From assembly GCF_016864375.1 (NCBI RefSeq), contig NZ_CP069359.1, forward strand, positions 124,001 to 188,000: 64,000 nucleotides of DNA, in the 5' to 3' direction. Shown piece after piece: positions 7,666 to 18,824 of the stretch (position 1 is its first letter; the number at the start of each line of letters is the position of its first letter). Source of the DNA: Microvirga sp. VF16 (GTDB lineage: Bacteria > Pseudomonadota > Alphaproteobacteria > Rhizobiales > Beijerinckiaceae). A program made the translations under genes and the position numbers. The notes under the pieces were generated by a model, which searched no databases, had not been told where the DNA came from, and worked only from the letters and a program-made list of their open reading frames with translations.

Positions 7666-10600
7666 TCACGAAAGCGCATCAAGCAGCGCCTTGGCCTCCC
7701 GCAGGTCAGGTGTGTCGAAGCCTTCCATGAACCAGCCGTAGACGGGCGCGAGGAGTTCGCGGGCTTCGGCCTGCCGGCTCTCCGCGGCCCAAAGCCGGGC
7801 AAGGCTCGTGGCGGCGCGGAGTTCCCAAAGCTTGGCGCTCTGCTCCCGGGCCACAGCCATCGCATGGATCAAGCAAGCTTCGGCCGTGGCTCGATCCCCG
7901 GCGGCTGAGACCAGCAGCTCCCCTTTGAGCCGATACAACTCCGCCTCGAACCAGCGCTCGCCGCTCGCGCTCCCAGCATCCACAGCTGCCGCGAGCAGGC
8001 GCTGTCCCTCAGCGGCTCGCCCGGCAGCGGCGCACATCGTGCCCTGAAGGGCAAAGAAGTAAGGAACGAAAAGCGCGGAACCCGTTGCCCGATAGGCGTG
8101 GAGGCCGGCTTCGATCTGGGCAATTCCCTCCGCCACTCGACCCTGCTGGACCAGCGCCCAGCCGTCGAAAGCCACACCCAACGCGTGCCATAGAGGAAAA
8201 CCATGCTCGGCCGCAAGCGCAACCAAGGCTGCAGCGTGCTGCCCGACGCCCAGAGCGTCCCCGCGGACTTGGTCCAACATGCACGCGTGCTGAAGGGCGT
8301 AAGCCAAACCGGCAGGATGCGATAGTCGCTCGGCGTCGTCGACCACCTCGCGGCAACGCGCGACGGCTTGCTCTGGAAAGCCCAGCTGAAACAGGGCAAA
8401 AGCCAGCCCAGCGAGGCCCGCGAGCCGTGGATCGTAAACATAGACATTGGCGAGCGGCCGGTGTCGCTCCGGGTCGTATAATGCAAGCGTCCGTTCCAGG
8501 TGCTCACGCGCTTCGATGAGGGCACCTTGCCAGAGCGAGCTGATCCCGGCCGCGCGGTGGCCGACCATCAGACCAGTTGCATCGCCATCCCGCTTGGCGG
8601 CGCGGAGCAGCTCTTCGGCAATCTCCTGCGCCGCGACGTGCTCGGCACGGACCATATGGAACACCCACTGTCCGAACATCAGGGGAGATAACCGGCCCAG
8701 GTCGCCAACCTGCCGGCAGAGCTCGTGCGCGCGGGCATAGGCCCGACCGGTCTCTGGCGCGGCGTGGCCTTTCGCAGCGATCAATGCTCCGCCGAGGGCG
8801 ATCTGGAGATCGATTTCTCGCTCTGAGCGCTCAGCGCTCTCCGGAAGGCTGGCAAGGAGGTTCAGCGCTGTGGTGATATGAGCGATGGCCTCGGCCATGG
8901 CCGAGCGCCGGATCGCCAGCTGCCCGGCCTTGAGCCCATACTCCACCGCTTTGTCGACCAGCCCGGCCTCGCAGAAGTGGCGGGCGAGCGCTTCCGGCTT
9001 CGCCTCTGCTGTCTCGGGGAAGCGCTGCTCCAGGGCCTGGGCAATGCGGGCGTGAAGCTGCTTGCGCCTGCTCTTGAGCTGGCTCTCGTATGCAGCATCA
9101 CGCACGAGCGCGTGCTTGAACATGTAGCTCGAATTCGGTGGTGTACCTCGCGCAAAAACGAGCTCAGCCTCGGTCAGCCGACGCAGGGCGTCTTGCAGCT
9201 CGGTTTCGTCCAGCGGCGTGGCCGCGGCGAGCAGCTCGTAGCCGAACTCGCGGCCGATGGCAGCGCCGACTTGCAACACTTCCTTGACGCCCCCTAGTCT
9301 GTCGAGCCGGGCCATGAGCGAGTCGCGCAGCGTCGTCGGGATCGCCAGCGTCGGCAGCGGGGCGGCGAGCGCGTAGCGCTCGCCCTCGTCCTTGAGCAGC
9401 CCGGTTTCGAGCACCGTCTTGGTCAGCTCCTCAATAAACAGCGGCACCCCGTCGGTCTTCGCCAGAATCTCGATCAGCACCTGCGACGGCAGCGCCTTGC
9501 CACCGGTCAAGTCGGCCACCATCGATGCGCCCCGGGTGCGGCTCAGGCGGTTGAGAGTCAGCGAGGTAACGTGCGCCTGGCCCTGCCAGGGAGGGATGAA
9601 CTCGGGGCGAAACGTGATCAGCCGAGCACCGGCAGGCGCTGCACGCGCGTGATGAGCCGGTCGAGCAGCTCGAGCGTGGTCGGATCGGCCCAGTGCACAT
9701 CCTCGTACAGGGTCAGCACCGGCTGATTGGTTGCCAACCCGGCGAGCTGAGCCAGCAGTGCCTCCAGTTTACTGAGGCTTCGCTCGGGCGCCTCATCGCG
9801 GGAGAGCCCGGCGGCGCGCTCGAGCAGATCGATGATCGGGTAGAGGGCGCTGGTCTGGTGGAAAGGCGAGCAGAAATGGCTGAGCGGCGTATAGGGCTCG
9901 TTGGCGAGCCGCTCGCGCAGGGCCCGGACGAGACGGGACTTGCCGATCCCAGGCTCGCCCGACAACAGAACAACCTGCCCGTCGCCCTCCTTGGCCTGCT
10001 GCCAGCGATCGAGCAGAAGACCGAGCTCATGCTCCCGGCCAACCAGTGGCGTTACGCCTCTGGCGTGCCGCGCCTCGAACCGGTCCCGCCTGCGATTTTG
10101 GCCCAGCACCCGCCAGGCCTGCACCGGTTCTCCAAAACCCTTGAGGTCGTGACGGCCGAGATCCGTTAGCTCGAACAGGCCGTGCACCAGTTGGTGGGTG
10201 CTCTGAGCGATCACCACCGCATCAGGATCAGCCATGGTCTGCAGTCGCGCCGCCAGATTCGGCGTCTCGCCGACGACCGCTTGCTCTTGTGCAGCCCCTG
10301 TGCCGATGACATCGCCCACGACCGCCAGACCAGTGGCAATGCCGACGCGAACTCGCAGCGGTTCCGCCGCCTGCACCCGGCCGACGGCCTCCACCAGCGC
10401 CAGTCCCGCCCGCACCGCCCGCTCCGCGTCGTCCTCGTGCGCCTGCGGGTATCCGAAGTAGAGCAAGACTCCATCGCCCATGTATTTGGCAACAAAGCCG
10501 TCGAAGCGGGCAACCGTCGCGGCAACGCAGCGCTGATACGCGCCAATCACTTCGCGGAGGTCCTCGGGATCGAGCCGTGACGCGAGGGCCGTCGAGCCGA

Positions 10601-10880
10601 CCAGGTCGCAAAACATCACGGTCAGCTGGCGCCGCTCGGCCGAACACGCGGGGATCTGGCTTGGCGCCAGTGTCGCATTGGGGGCCGTTCGCGCTGAGGG
10701 GGCCGTCAGGCTCGCCAGTGCCTTCAGCAGCTTTTTGCGCTGGCCAAGCGAGAGACCGAACTTCTCCAGGTCCGCCTCGTTCAGCTCGGGCAGAATTTCG
10801 AAATCGACATCGTTCGCCCGCAACACGGGCGCGAGCTGTGCCAAGCCTAGCGGCGCCAGCCAGCGCTCCAGCTCGTCCAC
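7666..10880 (-). pseudogene. SAM-adenylate cyclase-AAA-TPR signalling protein, frameshifted
   Basis: Read from a GTG at 10880 (GAGGAAA ribosome site 7 bases upstream), the gene encodes a SAM-like domain (LERWLAPLGLAQLAPVL). A class III nucleotide cyclase domain follows (VMFCDLVGSTALA and KYMGDGVLLYFG carry the two metal Asp), then an AAA/NACHT-like ATPase (SGEPGIGKSRLVR, then YEDVHWADPTTLE). At about 9620 a one-base shift creates TGA (9618-9620). The other frame continues LITFRPEF through MVADLTGG into ~600 residues of TPR-like repeats ending at 7666. Both halves align with the intact paralogue at 11292-14687. One lost base best explains the break; two separate proteins could still be made, as an in-frame ATG lies at 9522. 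Confidence 0.8.
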
Positions 10881-11291
10881 GGCAGTTTCCTCGCGGGTTC
10901 GGATCGCTCCCGGCTGCTCGAGCTGACAATACCAAAATCGCGCGCGTGGTCCGAAGGTTTCTTGCCTCCGCGAGCTCGACCTAATGTGGTCTTTTGGCAC
11001 GACGCGGAAGTAGACCTAACTTCTGCAATGAGATGGTAAACCGACGTTCAAAGGGCTGCCCTTAAGGCTCACCTTTGGCCCTCTCGCGACGTTTCCGCTG
11101 CGCAGCGGATGGCCGACTTGGGTCATCAGTTCCGGTTCCGGAAGGACATTCTTGCGCCGCCATTTCCCGACATTTCTGGTCCTATTAAGTGGACCTTCAG
11201 GCTGAGGCCGAATCGACTCTTGTCGGACCCGTTTCCACGCGTCCATGATGGGCTTTTGGTGTATTATTGTACTTTCATACAGGAGGGGGAC
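10881..11291. promoter_or_regulatory. Divergent intergenic region between two cyclase-ATPase genes
   Basis: The 411-bp gap separates the GTG at 10880 (minus) from the GTG at 11292 (plus), so both promoters should lie here. I see no clear operator or terminator. Confidence 0.4.
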
Positions 11292-14200
11292 GTGGACGTC
11301 GCCGCCTGGCTTCGCGGTATCGGCCTGGGACAATACGAGAAGGCCTTCCGCGACAACGATATTAGTGAAGAGGTTCTTGCCCACCTGACGGCCGAGGATT
11401 TGACGGGAATCGGCGTGACCTCCGTCGGTCACCGGCGCAAGCTGCTTGATGCGATTGCCTCACTGGCCCTGGTTTCGAGGTCGGCGCCCATTGGCGCATC
11501 CGCATCGCTGAAGACGGCGCTGCCTTTATCCGCCCCGACAGAGGCAGAGCGGCGGCAGCTCACGGTGATGTTCGTCGACCTCGTCGGGTCGACCGAGCTA
11601 AGCCATCAGCTCGACCCCGAAGAGCTGCGGGCGGTGATGCGGCGTTACCGAAGCGCGGTAACCGAAGAAGTGGACCGTTTCGGGGGGCACGTCGCCAAGT
11701 TCTTGGGCGATGGCATTCTTGCATATTTCGGCTGGCCGAAGGCACAGGAGGACGCGGCTGAACGGGCGGTCAAGGCTGCCCTGCGCATTGTGGCAGCAGC
11801 CCGTGGAATCAAGACGCAAGAGGTTCCTCACCTTCGTGCACGCATCGGCATTGCCACAGGGTTGGTGGTCATCGGAAGCCTAGGGGAAGGGGAGGCAGAG
11901 CGCCCGGACGAGATCGTCGGGGCGACGCCGAACCTCGCAGCACGGCTACAGCAGGCGGCAGGGCCGGACCAGGTTGTGATTTCCGAAACCACCCGGCACC
12001 TCGTCGGAGGGATTTTCGACCTGGAGGACCTGGGAAGGCAGCCGATCAAGGGGATCGGCTCCTCGGTAGCCCTCTGGCGGGTCCACGGCATCGGGCGCAG
12101 TGAAAGTCGGTTCGAGGGCCTTCACGGCACGATGCTCACGCCGTTCGTCGGCCGAGGCCGCGAGATCGATCTGCTGCTCGAGCGCTGGGGGCGGGTCAGG
12201 CGAACGATGGGCCAGGTTGTCCTCGTAACCGGGGAGCCCGGGATCGGAAAATCGAGACTGGTGCGCTTTCTCGGGGATCGACTGAGAGGGGACCGGCTCC
12301 AGGAAATCCATTTCGACGCCTCGCCGTACTACGCGAACTCGGCGCTACGGCCCGTCATCTCGGAAATCCGGCGCTCCGCGGAGTTTGCAAGCATTGACCC
12401 GGACGAAACACAGTTCAGGAAGCTCGAGCTTCTTCTGGGAAGGGCTTTGTCCGATACCAGCGGCGCCATCCCTGTCATCGCCGATCTGCTCGGCGTTCGA
12501 ACCGGCGAGCAGCATTCGTTACGTGATCTGACCCCTCAGCAGAGGAAGGCCATGACGTTTGCAGCGCTGCTGAACTGGGTTGAGGGGCTCGCGACGCGGC
12601 ATCCGCTGCTCATGGTCGTCGAGGACGCACAATGGCTCGACCCGACGACGCTGGAACTGGTCGGTCGGATCAACGATCGGATCGCCCAATTGCCAGTGCT
12701 GCTGCTCGTCACTTTCCGGCCGGAGTTCAAGCCGGCCTGGAGCGGCGCACACGTTGACCGGATCGTGCTCGAACGGCTCGATCCGATCGAGGCGGCCGCA
12801 GTGGCCGAGGCCGTTGCGGGCAAGCGTCTTCCGCAGGAAGTCTTGAACGAGATCGTCGCGCACACCGACGGCATTCCGCTGTTCATCGAGGAATTGACCA
12901 AGGCGATGCGCGATCTCAACGTCCTTGTCGACGCAGGAGATCACTTCGACCTTTTGGGATCTCTGCCTGCAGTCACGGTTCCCGTGACACTTCAGGACGC
13001 GCTGATGGCTCGGCTCGACCGCCTGCCGCCCTCCGCAAGGCATGCCGCGCAAGTCGGTGCCGTGATTGGGCGGGAGTTCGATCGTGCGCTGCTGGCGAGC
13101 GTGAGCGACATGCCTGCCGGTGAACTGGAGACGGCGCTCTCGGAACTGATCGGAGCCGAGCTAATCTTGAGCGGCGGCACCGCGGCCAGCCCGGCACACA
13201 TCTTCAAGCACGCTCTCATTCAGGACGCGGCCTACGAATCGCTCCTCAAAAGGCGCCGCCGGGAACTGCACGGCGCGATTGCCGACGCGCTGGTCAACAG
13301 ATTCAAGGACACGGCCACAGCGCATCCCGAACTCGTCGCCGGCCACTACGGCAGGGCCGGGCTCGTCGAGCAAGCAGTGCCATATTATCAGGCTGCGGCA
13401 CGCACGGCGATCATGCGCTCGGCGACAAGGGAAGCGTTGGGCCAGCTCGATAACGGTCTCTCGCTTCTCGAAACGCTGCCGGAAGGCTTGGAGCGCAACC
13501 GATTTGAACTCGGGCTCCGCCTTGCGCTCGGGGATGCGCTCCGGGCGGCTAGGGGCACGGCGGCGGTCGAAACGGGCACCGCTTATGCTCGCGCCCGATT
13601 CCTGGCAGGGCAAACGGGAGCGGAGCACGAGAACCTCCGGGCCGGCTATGGCGAGTTTCTCTGTTACTACAATCGCGCGGAGCTCGATCGCGCGCGCGAA
13701 GTCGCCAACGAGCTGATGCGCGCGGCGGCGCGCGCATACGGCGAGGGTGGCCCAATCGGAGCGGACGCAGCCGGATTCGTTGCCCTTTGGATGGGCGATT
13801 TTGCCACCGCACGCTCTTTCCTGGAGCAGCGGGTCTCGACAAGGGCACCTGACCTGGACCCTCTGCTCGGTGCGGACATCGCCGACGCCGGACCGAACCT
13901 CTACCTTGCCCGGACGCTGCTCATTCTGGGCTACCCCGAGCAGGGATACCGGCGGTGCCGGCAGGGTCTGGAAACTGCGGAGAAAACGCGCCAGCCCTTC
14001 GCGATCGTGTTGGCTCTCGTCAACACGTGCGTCTACTACCACTTGTGCAAAGACTGGCTCGCCCTTCGGCGCGACAGCGAGCGCCTGATTGCTCTCGCGT
14101 CCGAAAAGGCCATGCCTGCAATGTTGAACAAGGGACGGGGCTTTCGAGCTGCCGCACTCATCGCAGAAGGAAATGCAACCGAAGGCCTCGAGACCCTCAA

Positions 14201-14687
14201 ATCCTGCTACGAGCACGACGTGAACGCCGGTTACCTGGTGATGATGCCGTACTTCGAGTCCATTCTGGCTGAGGCTTACCTTAGTAGTGGCAACGTTGAA
14301 GATGCGCGACGCGTGCTCGACGACGCGTTCGAGCGTGCAACTTCGACCGGCGAGCGTTGGTTTGATGCCGAGCTGTACCGACTGAAAGGGGAGTTTGCTT
14401 TGCGCGAGCCTGGTCGCGACGGCGACTTGGCGGCGGAATCTTTCGGCAAATCGGTAGAGATTGCCGGGGCCCAGGCCGCCAAATGGTGGGAGTTGCGAGC
14501 TGCGACGCAGCTCGCACGCCTATGGGCAGAGCGAGGCGCCGGGGAGAAAGCCCACGGTTTTCTGACACACGTTCGCGACGGGTTCACCGAGGGTTTCGAA
14601 ACTGCCGACGTCAGAGAGGCCGAGGCCCTGCTCAGCGAGCTGGAGCGTGCTACGCTATATGACACCTCCTCGGCTCGGCGGGAATAG
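11292..14687 (+). CDS. SAM-adenylate cyclase-AAA-TPR signalling protein
   Basis: The start chosen is GTG 11292, five bases after AGGAGG (11281-11286); an earlier in-frame start at 11109 lacks this support. The 1131-residue protein has a SAM-like domain (residues 1-57), a class III nucleotide cyclase domain (about 85-270; metal ligands Asp96 in FVDLVGST and Asp140 in LGDGILAYFG) and an AAA ATPase. The ATPase has Walker A GEPGIGKS at 314-321 and a Walker B-like VVEDAQWLDP near 440. A long helical TPR-like C-terminal half follows. This architecture is common in Hyphomicrobiales. It may make cAMP in response to a signal sensed by the TPR part; the signal is unknown. It is divergent from its broken paralogue. 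Confidence 0.88.
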   Translation: MDVAAWLRGIGLGQYEKAFRDNDISEEVLAHLTAEDLTGIGVTSVGHRRKLLDAIASLALVSRSAPIGASASLKTALPLSAPTEAERRQLTVMFVDLVGSTELSHQLDPEELRAVMRRYRSAVTEEVDRFGGHVAKFLGDGILAYFGWPKAQEDAAERAVKAALRIVAAARGIKTQEVPHLRARIGIATGLVVIGSLGEGEAERPDEIVGATPNLAARLQQAAGPDQVVISETTRHLVGGIFDLEDLGRQPIKGIGSSVALWRVHGIGRSESRFEGLHGTMLTPFVGRGREIDLLLERWGRVRRTMGQVVLVTGEPGIGKSRLVRFLGDRLRGDRLQEIHFDASPYYANSALRPVISEIRRSAEFASIDPDETQFRKLELLLGRALSDTSGAIPVIADLLGVRTGEQHSLRDLTPQQRKAMTFAALLNWVEGLATRHPLLMVVEDAQWLDPTTLELVGRINDRIAQLPVLLLVTFRPEFKPAWSGAHVDRIVLERLDPIEAAAVAEAVAGKRLPQEVLNEIVAHTDGIPLFIEELTKAMRDLNVLVDAGDHFDLLGSLPAVTVPVTLQDALMARLDRLPPSARHAAQVGAVIGREFDRALLASVSDMPAGELETALSELIGAELILSGGTAASPAHIFKHALIQDAAYESLLKRRRRELHGAIADALVNRFKDTATAHPELVAGHYGRAGLVEQAVPYYQAAARTAIMRSATREALGQLDNGLSLLETLPEGLERNRFELGLRLALGDALRAARGTAAVETGTAYARARFLAGQTGAEHENLRAGYGEFLCYYNRAELDRAREVANELMRAAARAYGEGGPIGADAAGFVALWMGDFATARSFLEQRVSTRAPDLDPLLGADIADAGPNLYLARTLLILGYPEQGYRRCRQGLETAEKTRQPFAIVLALVNTCVYYHLCKDWLALRRDSERLIALASEKAMPAMLNKGRGFRAAALIAEGNATEGLETLKSCYEHDVNAGYLVMMPYFESILAEAYLSSGNVEDARRVLDDAFERATSTGERWFDAELYRLKGEFALREPGRDGDLAAESFGKSVEIAGAQAAKWWELRAATQLARLWAERGAGEKAHGFLTHVRDGFTEGFETADVREAEALLSELERATLYDTSSARRE

Positions 14688-14964
14688 CCTTGGCCGTTTG
14701 TTGGGGGAAGGAGCAGCGCGTTCAACGGGCGCGGTCGCGCCAATTGCAGTCATTCCAGAACACACGTTTGACTTCCTGCTACTGGCACGAGGCGGAAGAA
14801 GCGCTTGGGTCTGCTCATGAGGCGGTAAGCGGACCTTCATTGCATTTGCTGTTCATTACTCTTTGACCCGTTGAAGCCATTCAGAATACACGCTGGGCAA
14901 GGAGCGCCTCCGCTTCTTCGGCTCAAGTCCGGACTTGCGACACATCCGATTGGCCAATGGCGCT

Positions 14965-15837
14965 TCACAGCGCCGACAGCCCCGCGATGAGCCCGCTGCA
15001 GACACCTGCCAAAAACTCAATGTCCAGCGTCTCAATCCGATCACTCACTTTGTGGTAATGGGGATTGCGCATGTTGGCGGTGTCCGTGACCATAATGGCT
15101 GGATTTCCACGATCCCAGAACGATGCGTGATCACTGCGTCGGGTGTCCGGTACAATCCGGCCTCGGCTTGGAACGGGTAAGAACTCGCACGGAACAGACT
15201 TGCGCATCACGCGAGCAAGCTCCCACAGCACAGGCAGCGTGCGCAGGTTTCCAATCAGGCCGATGAAGTCCCCCCGATCAGGGTAGAAATGGTGCAGGCC
15301 AGCTGGGTACTGCTGAGAGCCCGGCCGGGAATCTCGGTATCCGAGCATTTCCAACGCAACCATCAAGGCAAGCGGTTCGCGCTGATCCCGGAGATGCTGC
15401 GCATAGGCCACACTGCCACGGCGATCGGCTTCTTCAAGGTCAAAGGCCGCGAGGCGCATGGGCCGGCGGGCGGGTTTGTCGAAAAAAGCCGAAGCCATCT
15501 CCAAGAGGACGGCCAAGGCAGACCCATTGTCATCGGCCCCAGGCGACCCTGGCACTGCATCGTAGTGAGCACCAACAAGAATGAAGCCACGGTTCTGCTG
15601 CCCCGGCAGGTTCAGGATCAAGTTCTGACGCGTCCGACCTGCATAAAGGAACTCGTGGACTGCGAGCCTTCCAAACCGCCCAAGCTCCTGTTTCATGTAG
15701 GACATGACGGCGGAGTGGCCGTCCGGTGCTCGATAGGGGTCGCGCTCTCGGACGACCTCTCGCAGATGCCTCAGAAGGCGGTCCTGCAACTCCGCTCGCG
15801 ATGTCTGCCCATTCGGAGGCAAGGGAACGGTTCGCAT
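14965..15837 (-). CDS. M28-family zinc metallopeptidase
   Basis: The 290-residue protein has the M28 (aminopeptidase/glutaminyl cyclase-like) two-zinc site: His91 and Asp102 in AHYDAVPGSPGADDNGS, the catalytic/metal pair Glu135-Glu136 in FDLEEAD, and a late His in NPHYHKVSD. M28 enzymes remove N-terminal residues from peptides. No signal peptide is visible, so it may be cytoplasmic, although many relatives are exported. It stands alone: the upstream gene converges on it, and the next gene lies ~280 bp further on. Confidence 0.85.
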   Translation of the reverse strand: MRTVPLPPNGQTSRAELQDRLLRHLREVVRERDPYRAPDGHSAVMSYMKQELGRFGRLAVHEFLYAGRTRQNLILNLPGQQNRGFILVGAHYDAVPGSPGADDNGSALAVLLEMASAFFDKPARRPMRLAAFDLEEADRRGSVAYAQHLRDQREPLALMVALEMLGYRDSRPGSQQYPAGLHHFYPDRGDFIGLIGNLRTLPVLWELARVMRKSVPCEFLPVPSRGRIVPDTRRSDHASFWDRGNPAIMVTDTANMRNPHYHKVSDRIETLDIEFLAGVCSGLIAGLSAL

Positions 15838-16115
15838 GCACGTGCCTCCTTCAGATCATGGCTTGTTCGCCTGGGAAGAGGCGCAGTCAGCCTCTACTTC
15901 AACAGTTCAAGCAAGCCTCGCCGCCGATCTGTCGCCAGCGGGAATACGGCCGGAGTGGCGGGAGCAGTATGGCGAGATGTGACCTGCATCAGCTCGTCGC
16001 GACAGGGCCTTTCCAACCTCGGAACGCATCACCCGCACATTATGCCTCGGTCACCTCCCGATGATAGGTGGTCTGGAGTTCAAACGGCAAAGTCGCCGGC
16101 GCAGCATCCACCCCG

Positions 16116-17144
16116 TCATGCGGCTCGTATCCAAGCGCTCGGATCCAGCCTTCCTGCGTTCATCTCAACCGCCAGCCGCGTGTTCCAGTTGCGCACCGGC
16201 GGGATCACCCAGCTGAACGGCGTTGACCCACTGGTGACTGCCTGCTCGATGGTCGCGCAGCGTGTCACACTATCGCGCCTGCGGTCCGGCAGCGCACAGG
16301 GACGGGGTTCCCAGCCATATTGGGATTCGCGCCAATCGTTCGCCACGGCACCCGGGCCGAGGTAGACCGTCCCGCTGCGCTCGCGGCGCTCCACAATGGC
16401 AATCTCATCGGCGGCGCAGCCGACCAGCGTGACGAGCACCGGGCGAGCAAGCTCGACCGTTCTCAGCAACTGCAACGCTTCCGAGAAGTCAGTGGCGGTC
16501 TCGAAGGCATAGCGCAAGAGGTGAAGCGGCGGCATCCCCCGCTCACGCGATAAGGTCCACGCTAGGTTGCGGGTATAGTCGATCCCCCGGAACATGTCGG
16601 TGCGGGTGCGTCGTCGGAGCGGAGCCTGGTTGATCGCCGCCGCGAAGCGCCCTGGTGCTAGCGCTGTGAGGGTCCCCACCGCCCCTGGCCATGTCACATC
16701 GACGAACTCGCCGGCCCGTCCGGAGCGGTGCGCCAGGATGGCAGACCGCCCGAGACCGAGAAATGGCCAATCGAGCGTGCGGCGCAGGGTGGGAGCCGCG
16801 CCCGGTGCATCGGAACGTGCCAACGCGGTGCAGGCGTACTCATAGGAGATATTGATGGCGTAAATACCCGAGACACCGGTGTGTGTCGCAATGGCGTCCA
16901 GCTCTGCAACATACGGAGATGGGCTGCGGGTCAGCCACCGATGCGCAATGCGATCGGCTACAGGCAGCGCTGGCAGGATCAATGATCTGTACGAGCCGAA
17001 GATGGTGTCCCGGAGGGCGCGGACAGCGGCTGGATCAGCGGTCGCCAGTGGGTCGGATCGTGCGTCGATTAGGGGGACAGGAAGCGCTTGCGCATGCATG
17101 GAGAAAGCCCGCGTCGTTCTGGTGAGGTGGGCTTGTACCAGCAC
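16116..17144 (-). CDS. Acid ceramidase/NAAA-like Ntn amidase
   Basis: The ~342-residue protein resembles the linear amide C-N hydrolase group (acid ceramidase, N-acylethanolamine amidase, choloylglycine hydrolase). The NISYEYACTALA segment places a candidate nucleophile at Cys105, followed by RRTLDWPF around 121-128, which matches the family's conserved Arg and Asp near the active site. In the animal enzymes the Cys is exposed by autocleavage, which would remove the first ~104 residues here. The substrate could be an N-acyl amide, but this is inference. Start is GTG 17144; ATG 17099 is an alternative that removes 15 residues. No operon partner is evident. Confidence 0.65.
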   Translation of the reverse strand: MLVQAHLTRTTRAFSMHAQALPVPLIDARSDPLATADPAAVRALRDTIFGSYRSLILPALPVADRIAHRWLTRSPSPYVAELDAIATHTGVSGIYAINISYEYACTALARSDAPGAAPTLRRTLDWPFLGLGRSAILAHRSGRAGEFVDVTWPGAVGTLTALAPGRFAAAINQAPLRRRTRTDMFRGIDYTRNLAWTLSRERGMPPLHLLRYAFETATDFSEALQLLRTVELARPVLVTLVGCAADEIAIVERRERSGTVYLGPGAVANDWRESQYGWEPRPCALPDRRRDSVTRCATIEQAVTSGSTPFSWVIPPVRNWNTRLAVEMNAGRLDPSAWIRAA

Positions 17145-17271
17145 CTTGCAAGATCACTGAGGCAGCCAGTAGGCGGACAGAGCGGCAAAGTGGTCGGTTC
17201 AACCGATCCTTCTGATCTTGAATACTCATAGGCAAGCCGGGCGAAGCTTGGCAGCGCTGGTCGCCACGGCG

Positions 17272-18542
17272 TCACATCTCGAGCATCGCCGGCGTGCCGA
17301 ACGCATTGTGGCGCTCAAAGGAAGCAGTCTCGAACCTGAGGCCGAGTTCGCGCGCCCGGCGCCAGGAAGCATCAAGCTCCACCGGTGTGGGTCGGCGGGC
17401 GATGTCGGCGTATTTGTCCCGGTACTTGGCACTCGCCGGATCGCAGTAATTGTCGGGATGGAACTGCGCCATTACGTTCACCGGTGCGGCCGGGACATGC
17501 TCGGCGATCCATTCCAGTACCGGATAGGTGCAACACTCGACGTGATTGGGCATCACCAGGTGGCGGATGGAGAAATCCTCGCCCCACGCTTCGAGCAGCG
17601 CGACGTTGTGGTTACCGTCTCCCAGTAGCGTGGCGTCTTCGCCAGGTTCATCGCGCAACGGCCGGGCCCGAATTTGAAATCGGGAAGCCACACGTCGGTG
17701 AGGATGCGCAGGATCTTCATGCTCTCAGGCGTCATGAAGAAGTTGCTGTTCCAGAGCATGGGTGCGTTAAATGCGCCGTCATAGACGGCGGCATCCGGCG
17801 CCTCGTCGAACCATAAGAATCGGTCCGCCTTTGTCCTGCGGGCTTGTGCCAGCTCCCCCGGCCCCGGCGTAAAGTCGCGGCCCAACAGTGCGATGGCGTC
17901 GACGATAGCATGCAGGTGAATGACCACCTCGCCGCCGACCCAGTTGATGTTGTGGCAACCTTCGCGGCGCAACGTCCAGGCCATCGCCGCCAACGTGCGT
18001 GGGTCGGTCTCCTCACCATTGTCCTTGTCGGTGCTGATGTCGCCATTCTGGCAGAAGGCGCAGCGCATGTTGCAGGAGGTGAAGAAGATCGTGCCCGAGC
18101 CTTGCGTGCCGCGATAGAATAGCTCCTCGCCGGTGTGATGGAAATGCGAGCTGACCCGTGAGCCGGAGGCGAGTTTGCACGCGCCGAACTTGGCCCCGGC
18201 CACGCGGTCGACGCGGCAATGCCAGGGACAGAAATTGCAGTGGCTGAGCATCCGGTATGCGAGCTCGCGGCTCAGCTCCAGGAGGCTCGGTCCCTCCGCC
18301 GCCGGCGGCAACTGCCCGCCCGCCCGGATCGCCTGCCAGCGCGCGAGAAACAGCGGTGTGAGCCGGTCGAACTCGGCCCAGAGCGCATCTTCGTTTTCTT
18401 CCGCAGGATCAAACTCGGTAGCGACGGTCGCGGCAATGCGAAACTTGGCGGGACGTCGGTTCTCCGCCACGTCCAGATACCACGACAGCGCGCTGCGGAT
18501 CGCTGGATCGTCCCAGATGGTCAGCTTGGTCAAGTCGCTCAT
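17272..18542 (-). pseudogene. Radical SAM protein (PflA/AmmeMemoRadiSam type), frameshifted
   Basis: The first ~310 residues (from 18542) contain a Cys-rich pre-domain (HCNFCPWHCRVDR, then GACKL, Cys102/105/109/122). The radical SAM cluster SCNMRCAFC follows, with Cys157, Cys161 and Cys164 as [4Fe-4S] ligands, and then a SAM-binding region (NINWVGGEVV). At about 17615 the frame runs off. The next frame supplies HNVALLEAWGEDFSIRHLV, MPNHVECC and the expected C terminus down to 17272, so a one-base indel splits the gene. Relatives are annotated as radical SAM proteins near pyruvate formate-lyase activases; the substrate is unknown. It lies 282 bp after a SAM hydroxide adenosyltransferase gene on the same strand. 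Confidence 0.8.
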
Positions 18543-18824
18543 GGGCCGGCTCCCTGGCGCCCCGTTCCCCAGTGGTGTGCGGCCTTGGCGGCTTTGCCAC
18601 TGCGGCCATCGAAGTTCGGTTTGAAGCGCCGCGATCGCGGGTCACCGCACCCGATATTTGTTCGTGTAGTGCGTGCGGAGGATCTTGCGGATCTGCTCGG
18701 CCAGACGCCTGTTCCCGGTCGCCTGTGGCTTGTCGCGGCGTTCTTGTTTCCGCCGATCCGATCCTGGGCGCTGTCTTGCTGGTTTGGGCATCGCAGTTCA
18801 GATCTGTGACTGGGCCGACTGCCG

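Noticed and set aside
13161-14216. Long minus-strand open frame opposite the cyclase-ATPase gene
   Set aside because: It is the antisense shadow of a high-GC gene; its translation has no recognisable domain and no ribosome site.
15289-16365. Plus-strand frame overlapping the M28 and amidase genes
   Set aside because: It is antisense to two supported genes and its part between them has no support of its own.
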